64,000 nt of DNA from assembly GCF_037975245.1 (NCBI RefSeq), contig NC_092573.1, forward strand, positions 1,050,001 to 1,114,000. Reading direction: 5' to 3'. How positions within the stretch are numbered: position 1 is the stretch's first letter; each line of letters begins with the position of its first letter. A model generated the notes under the pieces. It worked only from the letters and a program-made list of their open reading frames with translations, was not told the origin of the DNA and did no database searches. Made by a program: the position numbers and the translations under genes. The DNA comes from Apostichopus japonicus (Eukaryota; Echinodermata; Holothuroidea; Aspidochirotida; Stichopodidae). Of the stretch, positions 59,901 to 64,000 are shown piece after piece.

Positions 59901-61124
59901 TCCCCTTTTCTTCATATGAAATAACGTTGCACTTTAAATGATTTTAAATCAAGAAGCGTAGAAATATCTGTCTAGAAGTGCATGGTATTATATAACTAAC
60001 TTGTTGCTCATTCTGAAGTATGCAGGGGTGAGAAAACCACGATCGCAGTGGTATACATTTTTGGGGATTTTGTTTAATAATTTACTGTTTTTTTACTGGC
60101 ATATGTATTTATATATAAACACAAGCACAAGAGCGAGAGTGTCTGGATTGTAAGGAGAAAGGAAGTTAACTAAATTTTAAAAGACACCATTTTAGAGAAA
60201 TAATCATCATGGGGAAAGAAGATTCAACAGTTTAATATTCATTGATTCCACATACACTCTGTTTGTGACTTCATAATCTTCCATGAATTTTTTTGATTCT
60301 TTTACACTCAATCTTCATTAAAATAAGCAAACATTGATATTTTTTATGAAAACCTCATTAATATTCATAGAGCCATATAAATAAAATGCCATATTAAATC
60401 TATATGATTCAACATTAATTTCCAAGTAACCCAGCTATGCAGTAATTTCTTTGCTAATTAATGTATTTCTGATCACATTCTCTTATTAAAGAGATCTATG
60501 CAAATATAGTTTAAATTCACAAAAAGAAAGCCAGTTGTCTGCCAATCAAATATGTCAAATTAGTATGTCAAATAAACAAGTGAATTTTGTCTCCATGAGC
60601 TACAATAATCATGCATTCATGAGTAATTCCATTACAGTTCAAAACAAACAGGTTTATATATATATCAACGGAAGGAACATATTCAGCATACTTTAGGGAA
60701 ACATTTCAATTTGACATCACAGCTGGTCAAACACATACTACTGTACCATTGGGTGCTCACAGATCTAAAATATGGCTTTATTTATGTCTGTACCATAAAT
60801 TTGAAAGTCACCACCTGTTGTTAAGTCAATTTACGACTATATGAAATTAAACCATAATGTAAATAAACAGCCAAAATGACAAAAAGGCAAGACAAATGTT
60901 TTATGTCAAGGCATGTATGTACTGCCATGCCTTTCAAGAGCAGATGTGGACAAAAAATTAACTATTTACCTAGTTTTAAATTGTACTATACTTACATAAT
61001 TATTCATTAAGTCAGGGTGATTTTTCTCGATTCCATCGTCTAAGATTGAAACAACTACCCCTTTGCCAGTGAAACCCTTCTGCCATGCTGGTAAAACATT
61101 CATATCAAGGCCATTACCCCTTTC
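34101..61124 (-). CDS. FURIN: Furin-type proprotein convertase (3' part of gene, 10 exons, 627 aa)
   Basis: This is a calcium-dependent, subtilisin-like serine endoprotease of the secretory pathway that cleaves proproteins after paired basic residues. The exons (-) are 61124-60996, 57269-57193, 44526-44438, 40340-40168, 39696-39484, 38176-38076, 37489-37386, 36395-36278, 35591-35281 and 34669-34101. All borders are GT/AG and the phases match throughout. The four catalytic-site motifs are present: [13 protein letters not shown] (Asp), [12 protein letters not shown] (His), WASGNGG (oxyanion Asn) and [12 protein letters not shown] (Ser). The P domain follows ([12 protein letters not shown] to DLVLYGT), then one short Cys-rich segment, a transmembrane helix and a tail with EYSKLL and an acidic [12 protein letters not shown] cluster. 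Tail plus membrane anchor mark it as furin rather than PC1 or PC2. The signal peptide and prodomain exons are beyond 64000. Intron 3 is mostly an array made from the His exon. Confidence 0.95.
35281..35591 (-). CDS. FURIN: Furin exon: P (homo B) domain
   Basis: The acceptor is TCTGTAG and the donor is ACAAAG/GTGAGT; 103 codons plus a split codon at each end. It encodes [39 protein letters not shown] and [20 protein letters not shown], the jelly-roll P domain needed for folding of the protease. Confidence 0.93.
36278..36395 (-). CDS. FURIN: Furin exon: [16 protein letters not shown]
   Basis: The acceptor is TTTTGCCAG and the donor is CCTCT/GTGAGT. It encodes [20 protein letters not shown] and a Cys-containing linker into the P domain. 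Confidence 0.9.
37386..37489 (-). CDS. FURIN: Furin exon: end of catalytic domain
   Basis: The acceptor is TTCCACAG and the donor is CCGTG/GTAACT. It encodes [20 protein letters not shown] and [14 protein letters not shown], joining VSHSFGFG of the next exon. Confidence 0.9.
38076..38176 (-). CDS. FURIN: Furin exon: catalytic Ser
   Basis: The acceptor is TTCTTAG/GTT and the donor is GCAAA/GTAAGG. It encodes [20 protein letters not shown] followed by [13 protein letters not shown]; the nucleophilic serine is in [12 protein letters not shown]. Confidence 0.93.
39484..39696 (-). CDS. FURIN: Furin exon: oxyanion Asn and [17 protein letters not shown]
   Basis: 71 codons, phase 0 at both ends, from TTTACAG to AAGTG/GTAGGT. 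It encodes [17 protein letters not shown] with the oxyanion-hole Asn, then [20 protein letters not shown] and the conserved [10 protein letters not shown]. Confidence 0.93.
40168..40340 (-). CDS. FURIN: Furin exon: [10 protein letters not shown] and [16 protein letters not shown]
   Basis: The acceptor is TTTTTTCAG and the donor is ACCTCT/GTGAGT. It enters with GG, which joins G of the His exon to make Gly. It encodes [20 protein letters not shown] and [20 protein letters not shown], highly conserved convertase segments. Confidence 0.93.
40726..44438. repeat. 56-bp tandem array copied from a furin exon/5'-splice-site junction (about 66 copies)
   Basis: The array fills most of furin intron 3. 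On the - (gene) strand each unit has two parts. The first 40 bases equal the last 40 bases of the His exon: ATCTGTTCAGTGGGGGTAGC, then ACACAAAGCTAGTATTGGAG. The next 16 equal the intron start: GTAAGCCCATAACACC. Unit length is 56 bp, with some 55-bp units that have one base less beside the donor. Almost all units keep GGAG/GTAAGC; recurrent variants are GAA/GTAAGC (55-bp units), GGTG/GTAAGC and GGAG/GTTAGC. The array abuts the exon without a break, and the exon end is its last unit. Confidence 0.97.
41150..44438. repeat. 1,117-bp higher-order repeat within the 56-bp array
   Basis: A block of 20 units (seventeen of 56 bp and three of 55 bp, total 1,117) recurs about three times. Marker variants sit exactly 1,117 apart: the same 189-base open stretch starts at 41524, 42641 and 43758, and the GCTATCCCCACTG variant recurs near 42055, 43172 and 44289. 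The third copy has a few private changes. Units left of about 41150 lie outside the block pattern. Confidence 0.9.
44438..44526 (-). CDS. FURIN: Furin exon: catalytic His; parent of the tandem array
   Basis: The acceptor is TTTTTTCAG/A and the donor GGAG/GTAAGC (phase 1). It encodes [20 protein letters not shown] and [11 protein letters not shown], including the catalytic histidine. Its last 40 bases, from ATC TGT TCA to GGA G, recur in every unit of the array that follows at once in the intron. Confidence 0.93.
46450..46469. repeat. Perfect 20-bp palindrome
   Basis: TCATCTACTGCAGTAGATGA is its own reverse complement. It lies in a furin intron with no flanking repeat that I can see. Confidence 0.85.
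53208..53456. repeat. Imperfect tandem duplication, period about 140 bp
   Basis: Two neighbouring copies share AAAACATTT-ACCAA, GACA-or-GATACA, CTACTGCAA, CAATGCATTAA and CCCTGTTCCTTATGT at offsets of about 139-141 bases. The many differences mean the duplication is old. Confidence 0.7.
54547..54570. repeat. Perfect 10-bp hairpin with 4-base loop
   Basis: AAGCAACATG and CATGTTGCTT flank AAAG. It lies in furin intron DNA. Confidence 0.8.
56761..56900. repeat. TATATGCCC repeats grading into a TA microsatellite
   Basis: About eight copies of a 9-11-base unit (TATATGCCC with extra TA) pass directly into about 28 TA units, suggesting one repeat grew from the other. It is intronic in the furin gene. 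Confidence 0.9.
57193..57269 (-). CDS. FURIN: Furin exon: calcium-site segment [12 protein letters not shown]
   Basis: The acceptor is TTGATCAG and the donor is AACAG/GTTACA (phase 2). It encodes [20 protein letters not shown] plus FSNEN, and leaves AG to complete Arg of NRHGTRC. It is isolated between introns of 3.7 and 12.7 kb. Confidence 0.9.
57270..60995 (-). other. Furin intron, 3.7 kb
   Basis: AT-rich intron between the catalytic Asp exon and the calcium-site exon. It holds poly-C runs (about 57728-57739 and 58780-58792) and short open frames only; I see no other gene or clear element. Confidence 0.6.
60996..61124 (-). CDS. FURIN: Furin exon: start of catalytic domain, catalytic Asp
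   Basis: The acceptor is TATTCACAG and the donor is AATTAT/GTAAGT; 43 codons, phase 0 at both ends. It encodes [20 protein letters not shown] and [18 protein letters not shown] with the catalytic aspartate. Confidence 0.93.
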
Positions 61125-64000
61125 CTGTGAATATGGGCAGAAGAGAAAAAAACATGGTTAGACACAAATATCAAACATTGAGGGCGCCGGTCTGTCGTGT
61201 GTGACGTCCAGGGTTTTCTAAAATCATGACAGAATCAATATTCAGTCATCCCAAATTTTCTGGGGTTGGACGATAACAAGTAACAAGCTTAGATGTTTCC
61301 ACACAACATTATCAATCTTGCTCTACTGTGTGGAGCACAGGAGTGAAATGGTAGCAAAAGTACTATTGTTGTGAGTAGACATGTGATCAAGGGCGAGAAG
61401 TAAACTTAATATGATATGCTTGTGAGAGTGTCGTAATTTATAGCTGTTTTTTGTGTGTATTTGGTCCATAAATATACTTAATTTACTGAGTTTTAACTCA
61501 AAATAACATTACAACTGACCAAACAAAAACAACATCCATGATGTCGTTAACAAGTGAAGACCTTAGTGAGTAAGAACTTGTTAATGAATTTTGATTTCAT
61601 GCCCAACATTTTTGTCACCCAGACTTGGAATGCTTCAACATTTTCTACTTTAACTTCCGCTACCTGAAATGAAACTCGTTAAGCTAATGATCTTCACTTT
61701 AACGAGATTTTTGAATTAATGGTACTCAAATGTTTGTATTGCCATCAAACCTTAGAAAGCGGTTGTGACTATAAATTGACAGATACTGGATGAAAGTTTT
61801 CTTCTAAAGCGAGCTTTTCTGATGTGATGGTAAATCAGAAATGTCCAGTTGACCGTGACAGGAATGACAAACTTGTCATCCTCACACGACCTGCATGGTC
61901 TCATGATCTCACTGTCAATGAATCATACACATTTTTTAATATTTTGTTAATTAAATAAGAAACTGTCAAAATTTGTCACAAATGACCATCAAATTTGATG
62001 GATTGCATCATAGTGCAGGCATCGTTGCCAGCAATGATCATTATTATAAAATAACTAGTTGATGTATTTATTTTTGTGTGTACTGTAGGCTAATCATGAT
62101 AATGAAGGGATGATGAATGCAAAGATTCCTAAAAGATACAGGAAAAATCTCTAAAACATTCATGGAATGAAAACTATCGGGTTCCCTTCTGCTAGGAGAA
62201 AAACTCGAGACTGTGGTCTGAGGGACTTGGTAATTATTCAACGTTAGAAAAGTACGTAGGCATTTGTATTAGTACTCACAGACATACGATGTTTAATAAT
62301 AATGATAATAACTAGTCTTATATGGAGCAGACTCCAACAAAAGTTGTTCACTGCGCTTTACGGGTGCTGAATGTACAAAAACTAATAGAGTTGAGAGAAA
62401 AGAAAAGCTTTAAGACAGCGCTTGAATCGAATAATAGAATCTAAAGACCTACAGTAACTTCAACCGAGAGGGAGTTCCATAAACGTGGTGCAGCATTCAG
62501 AAAGCTACAGTCACCAAAAGATCTTTTACGTGACATTGGAACCTGAAAGTTAAAACTGATAATGCAAACGTATTGGTCTACATTTAGCTTGCTGATGTAA
62601 GAGAACATTAAGGGAGGTTGGGGTACCAGTTTTAATGGCACAAAAAAAAAGAATGAGGATTTTATAATCAATACAGAGTCTTATTGGTAACCAGTGTAGT
62701 TCTTCCAGTATATATATATAGGAGTGATGGGGGTAAACCTGTTCGAGCAGGACGGTTCAAGCAGCCGTGTTTTTGATCCTTTGCAATCTCGAAAGTTGGG
62801 ATGTACACTAAGACAGCAATTAAGTCTTGCATATAACTCAATATGAATTCCCCAGGTTGCCTTAACTATCCCAATGACATCATTGAAGGATATATAAACA
62901 GTGCAAGATACATTAAAATTAATTCCAACGACCAGTATCATCATAACCGCATTTAATAACACTTGATATATAATTGAATAACTGCGTGAACAAACAGTCC
63001 CCTAATTGCAACATCCCCATGTTATGACTAATTTGAAACGGATTTAGTTTTAGAGATCACAAAGGGCCAATTACGTCTACTTTGGTTCTATCTGTTTTGC
63101 ACACAATTTAAGGGGCTGGGTGTAATCAGCTGTTATATCCAGGATATATAACACAGTTCCTATAGCATAAACAGGAAGTTCATATTTTTCCCATTACATG
63201 TCTCACTATATTTCCCCAAATCCTTATATAATAATTGACAATTGCAGAAACCATTTCACCTTAGGCTGTTATTGTCATAATAGGTATTGTCCTAGTTTTG
63301 AAGCAGCCATTTCAAGGAAAAGACACCAAGCATACATGTATACTCTATGCAACCAGTTTCAAAAAGTAATGCACGACAAATATCAATTCCTTGTTCAGAC
63401 ATACTAAAACTACTTTCTTTTTCCTAAATAACAAGTTCTACTTTCGAACAGGTACCGATTTTCCTTCCGAAATTCCTCAGGAGTGAAACTAAAACTGCAA
63501 AATTGAGGGGGAAGGGAAGGGGAGGGGGAGGGGAGTGAAGTAAATTATGATCACAAATACCAACAGGAAATTATATTACAGTAATAAAATATCACTGTTT
63601 CAAAACTTAACAAGGTGGACACAGTACTATATAGGTAGTGTGGGTAGATTACTAGATTACCGGGTACATATACAGTATGTATTGTTGAGACAGATAAGGA
63701 AGTATATTATTGGATTGGAAAACCTGGTCAACTGATATTAATTTGCTCTAGACCTCTTCTGCCGCAAAAGTAATACTGAGTAACCATGCTATTAAAGCTC
63801 TCTGCTAACAATATTCAACCCTTTCCCTGAATGTACCCCAGGAGGATTCAACTAGCCCCTCTCTGTATTGTTCCCTACCCCACGGGCCATCATCCCATTG
63901 ACCTCACCACTGTGGACCTGATCAACCACTAAAAGCAGCTGTGTATATATTTCGATATTACTAAAATATTACAGGGTGGGCTGGCGCAGCTTTCAGCTGT
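61125..64000 (-). other. Furin intron running off the window
   Basis: Sequence upstream of the catalytic Asp exon. I looked for prodomain motifs on the - strand and saw none, so the remaining 5' exons lie outside. It contains the LINE remnant at 62293-62840 and a G-rich stretch at 63505-63538. Confidence 0.6.
62293..62840 (-). mobile_element. 5'-truncated, decayed LINE (L2/CR1-type) 3' end
   Basis: On the - strand, broken frames give the C-terminal end of a non-LTR retrotransposon reverse transcriptase: LSRLQRIKNTAA, then after a stop ELHWLPIR with IDYKIL, TGTPTSL, RSFGDCSFLNAAPRLWNSLS, and in another frame RFKRCLKAFLF. Beyond the coding end comes a short 3' region with GTAAAGCGCAGTGAA and CATATAAGAC, ending in an ATT/ATC microsatellite tail (62293-62316), as in L2/CR1-like elements. 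Stops and frameshifts show it is dead. Clade is by motif memory only. Confidence 0.8.

Noticed and set aside
62900-64000. Furin prodomain or signal-peptide exon near the right edge
   Set aside because: No prodomain-like motif or dibasic cleavage site in a splice-compatible frame was seen on the - strand.

Overview
The window is animal nuclear DNA. Genes are split by introns of hundreds of bases to 12.7 kb with GT/AG borders, non-coding DNA is AT-rich, and there are many microsatellites, G/C homopolymer runs and a LINE remnant of the L2/CR1 type. The protein families and general texture fit a marine invertebrate deuterostome; an echinoderm is my best guess, but nothing seen here proves the phylum.

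Layout from left to right. (1) At 63-2602 (+) are the last two coding exons of a long, proline-rich, disordered protein that I do not recognise. (2) At 5248-16625 (-) is a complete nine-exon SLC22-family transporter gene, convergent with the first gene; I rebuilt it splice site by splice site to 538 residues. Its next-to-last intron hosts an intronless forkhead gene (7450-8544, +) on the opposite strand, with a FoxH-like DNA-binding domain. Another of its introns holds 1.2 kb of a 20-bp tandem repeat. (3) At 21964-27573 (-) is a three-exon gene for a basic/acidic, disordered protein of about 1,240-1,280 residues that I cannot name; a possible RFX X-box lies just upstream. (4) At 34101-61124 (-) is most of a furin-type proprotein convertase gene: ten exons run from the catalytic Asp exon through the His, Asn and Ser exons, P domain, a short Cys-rich segment, transmembrane helix and trafficking tail. 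The signal peptide and prodomain exons lie beyond the right edge.

The most striking item is the furin intron at 40341-44437. About 3.7 kb of it is an array of roughly 66 copies of a 56-bp unit. Each unit is a copy of the last 40 bases of the neighbouring exon (the one with the catalytic histidine) plus the first 16 bases of the intron. The minisatellite was therefore born from an exon/5'-splice-site junction, and the gene now offers dozens of near-identical 5' splice sites, of which only the first keeps the reading frame. Part of the array has been amplified again as a 1,117-bp higher-order repeat of 20 units.

The four main genes show no shared pathway; this is an ordinary stretch of animal chromosome whose unusual content lies mainly in its introns.
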